Below, one piece after another: positions 52,568-61,036 of a stretch of DNA of 64,000 nt; the first letter of the stretch is position 1; each line of letters opens with the position of its first letter. The stretch spans positions 3,658,001 through 3,722,000 of the forward strand of contig NZ_JACHBQ010000001.1 of NCBI RefSeq assembly GCF_014200405.1, read 5' to 3'. The stretch is from Cryobacterium roopkundense (GTDB taxonomy: Bacteria; Actinomycetota; Actinomycetes; Actinomycetales; Microbacteriaceae). Below the pieces are notes generated by a model. That model made no database searches, was not told where the DNA came from, and was given only the letters and a program-made list of their open reading frames with translations. A program made the position numbers and the translations under genes.

Positions 52568-53548
52568 ATGCACAAGACCCGCAGATATCTCGTGATCCCC
52601 GCCGCCGCTCTCGGACTGTCGGCAGTTCTCGCCGGCTGCCAGTCCGGCGCGACCGGCAGCCCCGACCAGTACCCGTCGAAGCCCGTCACGGTACTTATGC
52701 CCTACGCGGCCGGCGGTCCCTCCGACCTCACCGCCCGGTCGATTTCCGCCTGTCTGGGAGACAGCCTCGGCCAGACTTTCGTGGTGGAGAACAAGGCGGG
52801 AGGTAGCGGCGCGGTGGCCATGCAGGAACTAGCGAGCGCGATGCCCGACGGCCACACCCTCGGCCTGGGTACCGCCGGAACGCTGGTGATGACGCCGATG
52901 GTGAACTCGCTGACGTATTCGATCGACGACTTCACGCCGATCGGCGTGATGGCAGAGAACCCCACGCTCATCGTGGTGGGCGAGGACTCGCCGTACCGGA
53001 GCGCGGAAGAGTTCTTCGCTGCGGCCAAGAAGAAGCCGGGCACGCTCACCGTGGGCGTTCCCGGCGCCACCAGCCCGGCCGCGATAGAGCTGAAGCGCCT
53101 GGCCGACCAGTACAACGTTGAGGTCGTGGCCGTGCCCGCTGCCGGGAATGCCGAGATGACTACGAACCTGCTCGGCGGGCACGTCGATGCTCTGTTCATC
53201 AACGATCACCCCGACGTCGATTCTCGAATCGACGAGGGATCATTCCGGGCGCTGGCCGCGACCACGCCGGAACGGCTTCCGTGGCTTCCGGATCTGCCGA
53301 CGCTTGCGGAACTCGGGTACACGGATCTCGTGGATGCGACATCCGTTTTCGGGCTGTTCGGCCCGCACGACCTGCCAGCGCCCGTCGCGACGGCGCTCGA
53401 GGGCGCGCTTGAGGGCTGCCTCGCCGACCCCGCGGTGCGGAAACAGCTCGGGGAGACCCTCGTGCCCGCTGAATTTCGGGACGGGGCGGCCCTTGGCGGA
53501 AGCCTCACCGAGATCCAGGCGCTCTACCGATCCATTCTGGAGGGCTGA
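52568..53548 (+). CDS. TctC-type solute-binding lipoprotein (second copy)
   Basis: 326 residues with the lipobox LAGC and the same landmarks as the first copy: YPSKPVTVLMPYAAGGPSD, ENKAGGSGAVAMQEL, VPGATSPAAIELKRL and GGHVDALFINDH. No tctAB gene accompanies it here, so it probably shares the permease at 42174-44229 or binds a different carboxylate. It sits between a GCDH gene and a MaoC gene. Confidence 0.9.
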   Translation: MHKTRRYLVIPAAALGLSAVLAGCQSGATGSPDQYPSKPVTVLMPYAAGGPSDLTARSISACLGDSLGQTFVVENKAGGSGAVAMQELASAMPDGHTLGLGTAGTLVMTPMVNSLTYSIDDFTPIGVMAENPTLIVVGEDSPYRSAEEFFAAAKKKPGTLTVGVPGATSPAAIELKRLADQYNVEVVAVPAAGNAEMTTNLLGGHVDALFINDHPDVDSRIDEGSFRALAATTPERLPWLPDLPTLAELGYTDLVDATSVFGLFGPHDLPAPVATALEGALEGCLADPAVRKQLGETLVPAEFRDGAALGGSLTEIQALYRSILEG

Positions 53549-53551
53549 GCC

Positions 53552-54004
53552 GTGCGCGAAATTCAGGGCCTCTCGCAGCTGTCGGCTCTCGTGGGCGAGG
53601 AGCTCGGAGTGAGCGACTGGCACACTGTGACGCAGGATCAAGTACAGGCCTTCGCCGATTCGACGGGAGACCAGCAATGGATTCACGTTGACCCGATCGC
53701 GGCGGCGGCGGGACCGTTCGGCCGCACGGTGGCTCACGGCTACCTCACGCTGTCGATGATCCCGTTCTTGACCAAGCAGGTGTACAGGGTCAATGGGCTG
53801 CGAATGGTCGTGAACTACGGGCTGAACCGGGTGAGGTTTCCGAACCCGGTCCCCGTGGGTTCCCGGGTGCGCGACCGGCTCACGCTGGTGTCGGTGACTC
53901 CTGCGGAGCGCGGCCACCAGGCCGTCATCCGCCACCAGATCGAGCTCGACGGCCCGGGCAGGCCCGCGTGCGTCGCCGAAACCGTGTCGCTCTTGGTCGA
54001 GTAG
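53552..54004 (+). CDS. MaoC-family hydratase
   Basis: 150 residues from GTG 53552 with GGAGGGC upstream. It has a hot-dog fold with the hydratase motif DQQWIHVDPIAAAAGPFGRTVAHGYLTLS, shown by its core residues Asp/His. It likely hydrates crotonyl-CoA to 3-hydroxybutyryl-CoA, giving the R-isomer if it behaves like known MaoC/PhaJ enzymes. It is the last gene of the plus-strand operon. Confidence 0.86.
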   Translation: MREIQGLSQLSALVGEELGVSDWHTVTQDQVQAFADSTGDQQWIHVDPIAAAAGPFGRTVAHGYLTLSMIPFLTKQVYRVNGLRMVVNYGLNRVRFPNPVPVGSRVRDRLTLVSVTPAERGHQAVIRHQIELDGPGRPACVAETVSLLVE

Positions 54005-54024
54005 CCTCCCCTCCCGCCCCGAAT

Positions 54025-54095
54025 TCGACGGAGATCTCGCCCCAAACGGGCCGCTTTTGGCTAAAACCGGTCCTGAGAGCCAGAATCTCCGTCGA
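54025..54095. terminator. Bidirectional hairpin between MaoC and protease genes
   Basis: TCGACGGAGAT (54025-54035) and its exact complement (54085-54095) flank a 49-base loop in the convergent spacer. It may serve as a two-way terminator or be a dispersed repeat. Confidence 0.5.
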
Positions 54096-54121
54096 TTTCG
54101 CGGGCGGAGAAGCGTGTGGCG

Positions 54122-55624
54122 CTACTTCTGCACGGCGGCCAGGGCGTTCACCATCCCGGCGCCGAAGAAGCCGTTGTCGGCGGGACTGCCGACGCACTGC
54201 ACCGAGCCGACCGGGCACGGCACATCCGTGGCCTGGCCGGAGAGCAGGCCGGCGAGAGCCTGGCCAGACATGTCAGGGTGCGTGGATTTGATCAGCGCAG
54301 CCACACCGGCGGCGTGCGGTGAGGCCATCGAGGTGCCCGAGTAGAGGGCGTAGCCGCCACCCGTGACGGTCGAGAGGATCGCCGAGCCGGGTGCTGCCAC
54401 GTCAACCACATCGAGGCCGTAGTTGGAGAAGCCCGACTTCGCGCTCGTGTTCGTGGTGGAGGAGACCGTCACGACGCCGTCGAGTTCGGCGGGAATGTCG
54501 GCGCAGCCTGTGTCAATCGCACGCAGCAGCGGAGTGGTGTCGTTGGGACTCGAGGCATCCGTCGTCTTGTTCGCGAGGTCGATGTTCGAGTTGCCGGCGG
54601 CGGCCACGTTCACGACGCCCTTGCTCTGCGAGTACTGAACGGCACGGTCTACAGCCGTCTTGACGGCGGCCTGGTCTGCGTCGTTGTCGCACCAGAACAT
54701 CCACGGGTCGATGTAGTAGCTGTTGTTGGTCACATCGGCGCCGGTCGAAGTTGCGTACATGAAGCCGCAGATGGCGGCCTCGGGGTAGATGAAGCCGTCA
54801 TCGTTGACGACCTTCACCGACGAGAGCCGAACGTCCGGGGCAACGCCCACGATGCCCACGCCGTTACGGGCCGCGGCAATGGTGCCGGCCACGTGCGTGC
54901 CGTGTGAGCTCGTGCTGGGCTGCCACGCCTCCGGCGCCGTGTTCGGCACTCCGCTGTTACAGCCGGCCGAAACCGTCGCGTCGACGTTGGCGGCCAGGTC
55001 GGGGTGTGTGGCCTCGATGCCGGAGTCGAGAACGGCCACGAGAACGTTGCGGTCACCGTCAGTGATCTGGTGCGCTGCGTCGGCGCCGATCAGTGACATG
55101 TCCCACTGCTCGGACTCGCGGGGGTCGGCGACGACATCACCCGCGGCCTCGACGCCCATGTCCTTGGTCACCGCCGCGCTGCGGCGCTCGGGAGCGGTGG
55201 TGGCCGCGTCACCGCGGTAGGTGGCATCCGCTGTATCGACGGGTGCCGTGCGGGTGGCCCCGACCGATTCGACGGCCTTGTCGAGGCGCAACGTGTCTGC
55301 GAAGACTGTGTTGTCGGACTGGGCAATTACGACGCCGATCTCGGCATAGGAGGCCACGACCTCGCCGCCAGCCTGTTCCACGGCTCGCTCGGCCTTCTGG
55401 GTCTGGCCGTTGTTCGCCTTGGTCACGTTGATCGCGTAGTTCATCACGTCACCGTGGATGATCTCCGCCTGCGGCGGTGGCTTGGGCGCCGCATTGGCGA
55501 TGCCCGGCGCCAGGAAGGCGGCACTCAGCGCGGCCGTCAGGGCGATGCCCGCGGCCGTACCGCGCCGGCGGCCGGCGGTCTTCGAAATGCTACTGGTAGG
55601 GGGACTGAACATCCTGCTCCTCAT
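54122..55624 (-). CDS. Secreted subtilisin-like (S8) serine protease
   Basis: 500 residues from ATG 55624 (GGGAG upstream); the longer frame to 55795 is unsupported. A signal peptide (AAGIALTAALSAAFLAPGIANA) precedes an I9-like propeptide region. The catalytic triad is visible as Asp in VAVLDSGIEATHPDL, His in SSHGTHVAGTIAAARNG and Ser in YSGTSMASPHAAGVAALIK. It probably degrades extracellular protein. The gene stands alone. Confidence 0.93.
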   Translation of the reverse strand: MRSRMFSPPTSSISKTAGRRRGTAAGIALTAALSAAFLAPGIANAAPKPPPQAEIIHGDVMNYAINVTKANNGQTQKAERAVEQAGGEVVASYAEIGVVIAQSDNTVFADTLRLDKAVESVGATRTAPVDTADATYRGDAATTAPERRSAAVTKDMGVEAAGDVVADPRESEQWDMSLIGADAAHQITDGDRNVLVAVLDSGIEATHPDLAANVDATVSAGCNSGVPNTAPEAWQPSTSSHGTHVAGTIAAARNGVGIVGVAPDVRLSSVKVVNDDGFIYPEAAICGFMYATSTGADVTNNSYYIDPWMFWCDNDADQAAVKTAVDRAVQYSQSKGVVNVAAAGNSNIDLANKTTDASSPNDTTPLLRAIDTGCADIPAELDGVVTVSSTTNTSAKSGFSNYGLDVVDVAAPGSAILSTVTGGGYALYSGTSMASPHAAGVAALIKSTHPDMSGQALAGLLSGQATDVPCPVGSVQCVGSPADNGFFGAGMVNALAAVQK

Positions 55625-55880
55625 CTGTAACGGCTCCCAATAAGCCGTCACCCGGCCCCGCGCCCGCGCCCGCAGGGCGACAGAAACAGCCGACACTGGC
55701 AGACAAGAAAGGCGACGCGGCGATCGGTGTCCGGGGCACGACCCGACGAGCCTGCGGTCACGAGCCCCCGGCGATCGTGGCCAACTCCTAAGCAACGCTA
55801 ACGATTCTCAGGACCGGTGTATAGTCCACACAAAGGCGGACACAGCATATATGCAGGTCAAGCGCGACATTACAAAATGC
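55625..55880. other. 256-bp spacer upstream of the protease gene
   Basis: GC-rich near the protease start and AT-richer at 55795-55875. It probably holds the protease promoter. No small gene or RNA is supported. Confidence 0.4.
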
Positions 55881-56747
55881 TTACCCGTTCACTGCGATGG
55901 CGGCGATGGCCGTGAGGGCAAGGCCCATGCCGACAAGCTGCATTCGCCCCACACGCTCCTTGAGCACGAGGACCGCGAGCAACACGGTCACGGCCGGGTA
56001 GAGCGAGATGAGCACCGACACGAGGGACAACAGGCCACCCTGAAAGGCGTAGAGCATGGTGACGACGCCGATAACGTCAAGCACGGCCACCAGGATTGCG
56101 AAGCCGATGATATCGCCCGGCGGCCTCACGAACTGACCCGTTCCCGCCGCGATGGCGATCACGATAACGGATGCCACGGTGCGCGCCACGACCAGCGGCC
56201 ACAGTCCGGTTCCGACCTCGATCTGGTGCGTGAATACAAAGCTCAGCGCGAAGCAGACGCCCGCACCGACCGTGAACCAGGCAACGCGGCGTGTGAACTG
56301 CGGCGCCTTCGCCCCCGAAACTGTGTGGTCTCCCACTCCGGGAGGCTCCCGGCTCACCAGGATCACGGCCACAATCGCGAGGGCGATGCCCCCGTAGGAG
56401 ACAACCGACGGGCGCTCCCCGCCAACGACGCCCACGATCACCGGTATTCCGGCCACGATTACGGCGGTCAGTGGCGAGACGACGCTCATCGGCCCCTCGG
56501 CCAGAGCGATGTAAAACCACCACATGGCAAGTGCCATCACGAGGCCCGACGCCGCGCCGAACAGCATCGACCGCCACGAGAATTCGCCGCCCACGAACGC
56601 CGCGGCGATGGCGATGATCACCGCGGAAATCGGGTAGGACACGAGCACAACCCGCAGGGCCGCAATCCGTCGCGATGCGATACCGCCGAGAAAATCGCTC
56701 ATGCCGTACGCCGCAGCCGACACAAGGGCGAGAACGACGCCCATCAT
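55881..56747 (-). CDS. EamA/DMT-family transporter
   Basis: 288 residues with ten hydrophobic spans in two EamA repeats (VSAAAYGMSDFLGGIASRR; VLISLYPAVTVLLAVLVLKE). It is a drug/metabolite transporter, probably an exporter of amino acids or metabolites. Start ATG 56747 or 56744. Confidence 0.85.
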   Translation of the reverse strand: MMGVVLALVSAAAYGMSDFLGGIASRRIAALRVVLVSYPISAVIIAIAAAFVGGEFSWRSMLFGAASGLVMALAMWWFYIALAEGPMSVVSPLTAVIVAGIPVIVGVVGGERPSVVSYGGIALAIVAVILVSREPPGVGDHTVSGAKAPQFTRRVAWFTVGAGVCFALSFVFTHQIEVGTGLWPLVVARTVASVIVIAIAAGTGQFVRPPGDIIGFAILVAVLDVIGVVTMLYAFQGGLLSLVSVLISLYPAVTVLLAVLVLKERVGRMQLVGMGLALTAIAAIAVNG

Positions 56748-56812
56748 AAGTCGTGACAGGGTCGGAGGGTTTGCATGGGATCACGTTAGCGCTCGACGCG
56801 CCGCGCACACGA

Positions 56813-56848
56813 CTGCGCCCCCGCCGACAGTGGTCGGTGGGGGCGCAG
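56813..56848 (-). terminator. Strong hairpin downstream of the DHA2 exporter gene
   Basis: Sixteen-base arms (56813-56828 and 56833-56848) pair with one G-T wobble around a four-base loop, 16 bp after the exporter stop. Confidence 0.8.
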
Positions 56849-56863
56849 CCGTGCTGGGTGTCT

Positions 56864-58525
56864 CTAGGTCCTCGGCGCGAGCGGGCGAGCGGATGCCGCG
56901 GGCTTTTCCTCGACTCCGTCGGCGGCCGTGGAAGCCTCAAGGCGCACGTAGGTTGCGCCGTCCGTTTCACGTGTCTCGGGCAGGATGTCCCGCTCGATCG
57001 TGGTGGCGAGCGGCTTCTCCGTGACAAAGCAGAGCAGAATAACAGCCACGATGATCAGCGGAACCATGTAGAGGAAGACCGGCGTGAGAGCGTCGTTGTA
57101 GCCGCTGATCACGACCTGGCGAGCCGCCTCCGGAAGGTCACGCACCATGGCCGGGGTGAACGAGTTCGCGGCTCCGGCGCCTGAGGCACCCGCCGGCATC
57201 CGCTCGGTCAGCAGTTCGGTGAGGCGAGCGGCGAACAGGCTGCCGACCACGGCGGCGCCGAGAGAGGCGCCGATCTGTCGAAAGTAGTTGTTCGACGCGG
57301 TGGCCGTGCCCACCTCGGAGTTGGGGAAGGAGTTCTGCACGATCAGGATGAGGATCTGCATGCTGAGGCCGAGCCCGATGCCCATGATGGCGAGATAGCT
57401 GCACAGCACCCAGATGGCGAGCGTCGGGGTCATCGTCGACAGCAGCACGAGGGCGAAACCGACGATGATGGTGCCGGCGATCGGCATCCACTTGTAGCGG
57501 CCGAACTTACTGACCAGCCAGCCCGATCCGATCGAGCTGATGAGCAGTGCGGCCATCATGGGGATCATCAGGAAGCCGGCCTCAGTCGCGTTCGCGCCGG
57601 TCACCATCTGCAGGTAGGTGGGCAGGTAAGCCAGGGCGCCGAACATGGCGATGCCTGTGATGAGACCGGCGATCGTGGTGAGGTTGAAGTTGCCGTCCTT
57701 GAACAGGTGCAGGGGCATGATCGGTTCGACCGCTCGGCGCTCGACCATGACGAAGGCCACGGCGGCCACGAGAGTGGCGATGATGAGGGAGATGATGAGC
57801 AAGGAGTCCCAGGCGTAGGTCGTTCCGCCCCAGGTCGTGGTGAGCACAAGAGCCGTTGAGGCGATGGCAAGCAGGCCCATTCCGGCCACATCGAGCTTCG
57901 GGCGGGTGTTCTCCACCTTGGGCAGGCGCAGGAAGAAGATGGCTGTGACGATGGCGAGGGCGCCGAGGGGGATGTTCATCCAGAACGCCCAGCGCCAACC
58001 GATGCCCTCGGTGAACCAGCCACCGAGCAGCGGGCCGGCCACGGAGGAGAGCGCGAAGACGCCACCCATGATGCCCATGTACTTGCCGCGATCCCGGGCG
58101 GGAACGACGTCGGCGATGATCGCCTGCGAGAGGATCATCAGGCCGCCGCCGCCGAGGCCCTGCACTGCGCGGCCGATGACGAGCCAGGTCATGTCAGGGG
58201 CGAGACCGCCCACGATCGACCCGAGGATGAAGATGCTGATCGCGCCGATGAACAGCCCCTTGCGACCGATCAGGTCACCGAGCTTTCCGTAGACCGGCAG
58301 CATGATCGTAGAGGCGAGAATGTACGCCGTGGTCACCCAGAGCATGTGGTCGACACCGTTGAGCTCGCCCACGATGGTGGGCAGGGCGGTGCTGAAGATG
58401 GTCTGGTCAAGGGAGGCGAGCAGCATCGTCACCATGAGGCCGGCGAAGACCAGCAGAATGTGGCGCTTGCCAGGGATCGCGGCGGGTGCCGGGATGGAGG
58501 GTGGCGCGGTGAGTGTGTCGGTCAT
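56864..58525 (-). CDS. DHA2-family MFS multidrug exporter
   Basis: 553 residues with about 14 spans. Antiporter motifs: LDQTIFSTALPTIVGEL in TM1, GKLGDLIGRKGLF after TM2, GRAVQGLGGGGLMILSQ, and GPLLGGWFTEGIGWRWAFWM (antiporter motif C). It expels toxic compounds in exchange for protons. The ATG overlaps the TetR stop by 4 bp, so it was controlled together with that repressor, which is now interrupted by an IS. Confidence 0.9.
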   Translation of the reverse strand: MTDTLTAPPSIPAPAAIPGKRHILLVFAGLMVTMLLASLDQTIFSTALPTIVGELNGVDHMLWVTTAYILASTIMLPVYGKLGDLIGRKGLFIGAISIFILGSIVGGLAPDMTWLVIGRAVQGLGGGGLMILSQAIIADVVPARDRGKYMGIMGGVFALSSVAGPLLGGWFTEGIGWRWAFWMNIPLGALAIVTAIFFLRLPKVENTRPKLDVAGMGLLAIASTALVLTTTWGGTTYAWDSLLIISLIIATLVAAVAFVMVERRAVEPIMPLHLFKDGNFNLTTIAGLITGIAMFGALAYLPTYLQMVTGANATEAGFLMIPMMAALLISSIGSGWLVSKFGRYKWMPIAGTIIVGFALVLLSTMTPTLAIWVLCSYLAIMGIGLGLSMQILILIVQNSFPNSEVGTATASNNYFRQIGASLGAAVVGSLFAARLTELLTERMPAGASGAGAANSFTPAMVRDLPEAARQVVISGYNDALTPVFLYMVPLIIVAVILLCFVTEKPLATTIERDILPETRETDGATYVRLEASTAADGVEEKPAASARPLAPRT

Positions 58526-59143
58526 CGGAGTCTCTCTAAAAGGTCTGTCGCGAGCGCGATCGCTCGTCGTTCAAGTTCGTGGGTGCTGCTGTCGCGGGGT
58601 GACTCCGGGGCCGCGGCCCATTCCTTCACGGCCGCGCGCACGGCGCCTCCGCACAGGGCCAGCACAAGGTCAGCGGATGCCGCGCGGTCGGCGACCACAT
58701 CCGTCTCGAAGCGCGGATCCCGCATGAGGAGAGCCTGCACGGCGTCGGTCAGTTCGGCCGTCAGTCGCGTGAACTGCGCGAGCTGAGCCGACATGAGGTG
58801 CGGGTGGCGACGGAGAATCTCGAGACGGTCCTCGCGCATCGTCGCCCGGGTGTACGGAGGTCCCATCACGGCGATCAGCAGGTGAACCACCGTCTCGATG
58901 ATGCCGTTTTCCTCGACGCGCTCGCACTGGGCTGCGAGGCCCTCGGCCCCGATCTCCACGTAGCGAAGCCCGATGATGGCGGCATCCTTGGTCTCGAAGT
59001 AATTGAAGAAGGTACGCGGCGACACGTCGGCGAGCTCGCTGATCGCATCCACTGTCGTGTGTTCGAGGCCGTCACGAAGTACGAGCGTGACCGCGGCGTC
59101 TTCCAGGCGTGCCCGCGTCTCGAGGCGCTTGCGGTAGCGCAGT

Positions 59144-59158
59144 CCCGGATTCGGCGCG
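59144..59158. repeat. 15-bp target-site duplication, left copy
   Basis: CCCGGATTCGGCGCG, identical to 60906-60920, directly abuts the TGTGTT end of the IS. Confidence 0.92.
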
Positions 59159-59175
59159 TGTGTTGTCTCTTGACC

Positions 59176-59256
59176 TTGTTTACAGTCTGTCTCAGGACGT
59201 TGTTTACACGCTGTCTCAGCTCCTTGTTAACACCATGTCTCACGACCTTGTTGACA
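59176..59256 (+). repeat. Left-end array of TTGTTTACA-type sites, 24-bp spacing
   Basis: Sites start at 59176, 59200, 59224 and 59248 (TTGTTTACA, TTGTTTACA, TTGTTAACA, TTGTTGACA), exactly 24 bp apart. Each of the first three is followed by NNNTGTCTCA. They are probably transposase-binding sites. Confidence 0.9.
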
Positions 59257-59306
59257 GTTCCACGGGGTGCGAAATCTAGGACTGATCTCGGTTTCGATAA
59301 TGGGGA

Positions 59307-60788
59307 GTGCCCAAATCCCTTAGTCCCTCCGTCCGTCGCCAGATCATCGAATACGACCCGATTGCCGTTGATGGCCCGAGCGTTTCCGAGTTCTGCCAGC
59401 GCCTGGGCATCAGCCGCCCATCGTTCTATAACCTCAGGCGTCGCTTCATTCACGAAGGGAACACGGCGCTGAACCCGCGCTCGTCAGCACCGATCAACCC
59501 GGTGCGGATCTTCGACTCGCACACGACCGAGATCGTGTTGCGGATCCGCGCCCGGCTGAAGAAGGAGGGCTGGGACCACGGGCCCAAATCGATCTGGTTC
59601 ACCGGCATCGACACCAGCGAATTCACCGAGAATATCCCTTCGGTGGCGACGATCGCCCGCATCTTGGCATCCTCCGGCGTCACGAACGCTAACCCGCGGA
59701 AGCGACCGCGGTCGGCGTGGCTACGGTTCTCCCGAGCCGCCGCAATGGAGATGTGGCAGCTCGATGCGTTCGAGTACCGCCTCGCCGACGCGGCAGGCCC
59801 GACCCCGTTGGGTGCCAAGGTCACGGTGTATCAGCTGCTGGACGATTCGACCCGGTTCGATGTCGGGACCCTGGGCTTCGCCGACCCGGAGAACGGCACC
59901 GATGCCATCACCACGCTGGACGCCGCGTTCACCGCGCACGGGGTGCCGCGGGAGTTGCTCAGCGATAACGGGCTGGCGTTCAGCCAGGCCCGGCGCGGCA
60001 ACATCTCTGCCACCGAACGCTTCCTCGCCGACCGGGGTTGCTTCGGGATCACCGGCCGCGACCGCCATCCTCAAACCCAAGGCAAGAATGAGCGCAGCCA
60101 CCAAACCATCCTGCGGTTCCTCGATGCCAACGCTCCCGACACTCTCGAACGCCTCAACGCCCTCATCATCGATTACCGCACCTATTACAACTATCGTCGC
60201 CGGCACCAGGCGCTGCCCGGCTCGATGACGCCGGGACAGGCGTGGGACGCTGCCGAGCACAACCCCACCGACGGCACCCCGATCAGCCACGACGTGCTCC
60301 AAGCGCGGGCGGATTCCTACCGGGACAAAACCCTCGCCACCGTGGGTGATGATCCTAGAGCTGTCGATCTGCGAGAGACCACGATCCCGACCGAGCATCG
60401 CGAGCCGTCCAAGCCCCACGGCGGGCGACTGCGCGATTCCCCCGACCACGTCGTCATCACCCGCAGCAACCCTCAGATCTACTTCCAGAGCATCCGGATC
60501 AAAGTCCCCACCACTTTGGTCGGCACCTATCAGGTCGTCACGACTGAGACCGAATTCATGATGTTTGACGTGATCAGCGGGGTCGAGAGCATCTATTTCC
60601 CGTTGCCCCTGCGCACCGAAGCCACCCAGGAACCCTTCCCGCTTTGGCAAGTCGCCGGGGCCCGAATACGCGACCCGAAACCGGCCTGGCTCCACAAACG
60701 TCAGGCCTACGAGACCGAGCACTTTCCTGCAGATCGTGATCTTACGAGCCCGCAGCTTCCGCTGGCTGGGCGGTTCCGCCGGTTGTAA
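59307..60788 (+). CDS. IS481-family DDE transposase
   Basis: 493 residues from GTG 59307. It has an N-terminal helix-turn-helix region (SEFCQRLGISRPSFYNLRRR) and an rve integrase core: WQLDAFEYRL with the first Asp, ELLSDNGLAFS with the second Asp, and HPQTQGKNERSHQTILRFL with the Glu. A C-terminal extension of about 150 residues follows. Its TAA stop is part of the first right-end site. Function should be intact. Confidence 0.92.
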   Translation: MPKSLSPSVRRQIIEYDPIAVDGPSVSEFCQRLGISRPSFYNLRRRFIHEGNTALNPRSSAPINPVRIFDSHTTEIVLRIRARLKKEGWDHGPKSIWFTGIDTSEFTENIPSVATIARILASSGVTNANPRKRPRSAWLRFSRAAAMEMWQLDAFEYRLADAAGPTPLGAKVTVYQLLDDSTRFDVGTLGFADPENGTDAITTLDAAFTAHGVPRELLSDNGLAFSQARRGNISATERFLADRGCFGITGRDRHPQTQGKNERSHQTILRFLDANAPDTLERLNALIIDYRTYYNYRRRHQALPGSMTPGQAWDAAEHNPTDGTPISHDVLQARADSYRDKTLATVGDDPRAVDLRETTIPTEHREPSKPHGGRLRDSPDHVVITRSNPQIYFQSIRIKVPTTLVGTYQVVTTETEFMMFDVISGVESIYFPLPLRTEATQEPFPLWQVAGARIRDPKPAWLHKRQAYETEHFPADRDLTSPQLPLAGRFRRL

Positions 60789-60888
60789 ACAACGTCGTTA
60801 GGTCGTGTGTAAACAACGTGGTGACCTCGACTGTAAACAACCTAACGAGAGAGGTTGTAAACAAGGTGGTGAGAGCGTGTGTAAACAA
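60784..60888 (-). repeat. Right-end array of TGTAAACAA sites, 24-bp spacing
   Basis: Five identical sites at 60784, 60808, 60832, 60856 and 60880, exactly 24 bp apart and inverted relative to the left array. The first overlaps the transposase stop codon. Confidence 0.92.
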
Positions 60889-60905
60889 CCTGATGCGAGA
60901 ACACA

Positions 60906-60920
60906 CCCGGATTCGGCGCG
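60906..60920. repeat. 15-bp target-site duplication, right copy
   Basis: CCCGGATTCGGCGCG follows the AACACA end of the IS and continues into the 5' codons of the interrupted TetR gene. Confidence 0.92.
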
Positions 60921-60973
60921 TTCGATTCGGTAGCCATAAGTGCAATTCTTGCGCGCGCTGCGTTATTGCGCAA

Positions 60974-61002
60974 CTGCAAATTTACAGGACTGCAATTTTC
61001 AG
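60974..61002. promoter_or_regulatory. Candidate TetR operators upstream of the interrupted gene
   Basis: CTGCAAATTTACAG (60974-60987) and CTGCAATTTTCAG (60990-61002) are two near-palindromes 16 bp apart, 37-65 bp upstream of the original TetR ATG at 60937. They look like an autoregulatory operator pair. Confidence 0.5.
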
Positions 61003-61036
61003 GGCGCGTGTTCAGCTTCGCGCCGCGGCCCCGGGA

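Larger units (their letters stand above)
59159..60905 (+). mobile_element. IS481-family insertion sequence (1747 bp)
   Basis: Ends TGTGTT...AACACA, flanked by a 15-bp duplication. It carries one DDE transposase and inverted arrays of TTGTTTACA-type sites at both ends (four left, five right). All parts look intact. Confidence 0.88.
58522..60937 (-). pseudogene. TetR-family repressor gene split by an IS481-type element
   Basis: The 3' part (58522-59158) reads in frame back to PNPGLRYRKRLETRARLE and then hits IS DNA. The missing start is on the far side of the IS: 60906-60937 encodes MATESNAPNPG from ATG 60937. Joining the two across the 15-bp duplication gives one frame with a normal N-terminal helix-turn-helix (LEDAAVTLVLRDGLEHTTVD, then SPRTFFNYFETKDAAI). 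Translation from the internal GTG 59052 would lose the first HTH helices. The partner DHA2 exporter gene is directly downstream. Loss of repression, or of its promoter, is likely. Confidence 0.88.

Noticed and set aside
58522..59052. Intact short TetR gene from GTG 59052
   Set aside because: It would lack the first HTH helices. The in-frame missing piece is found across the IS, so the gene is interrupted.
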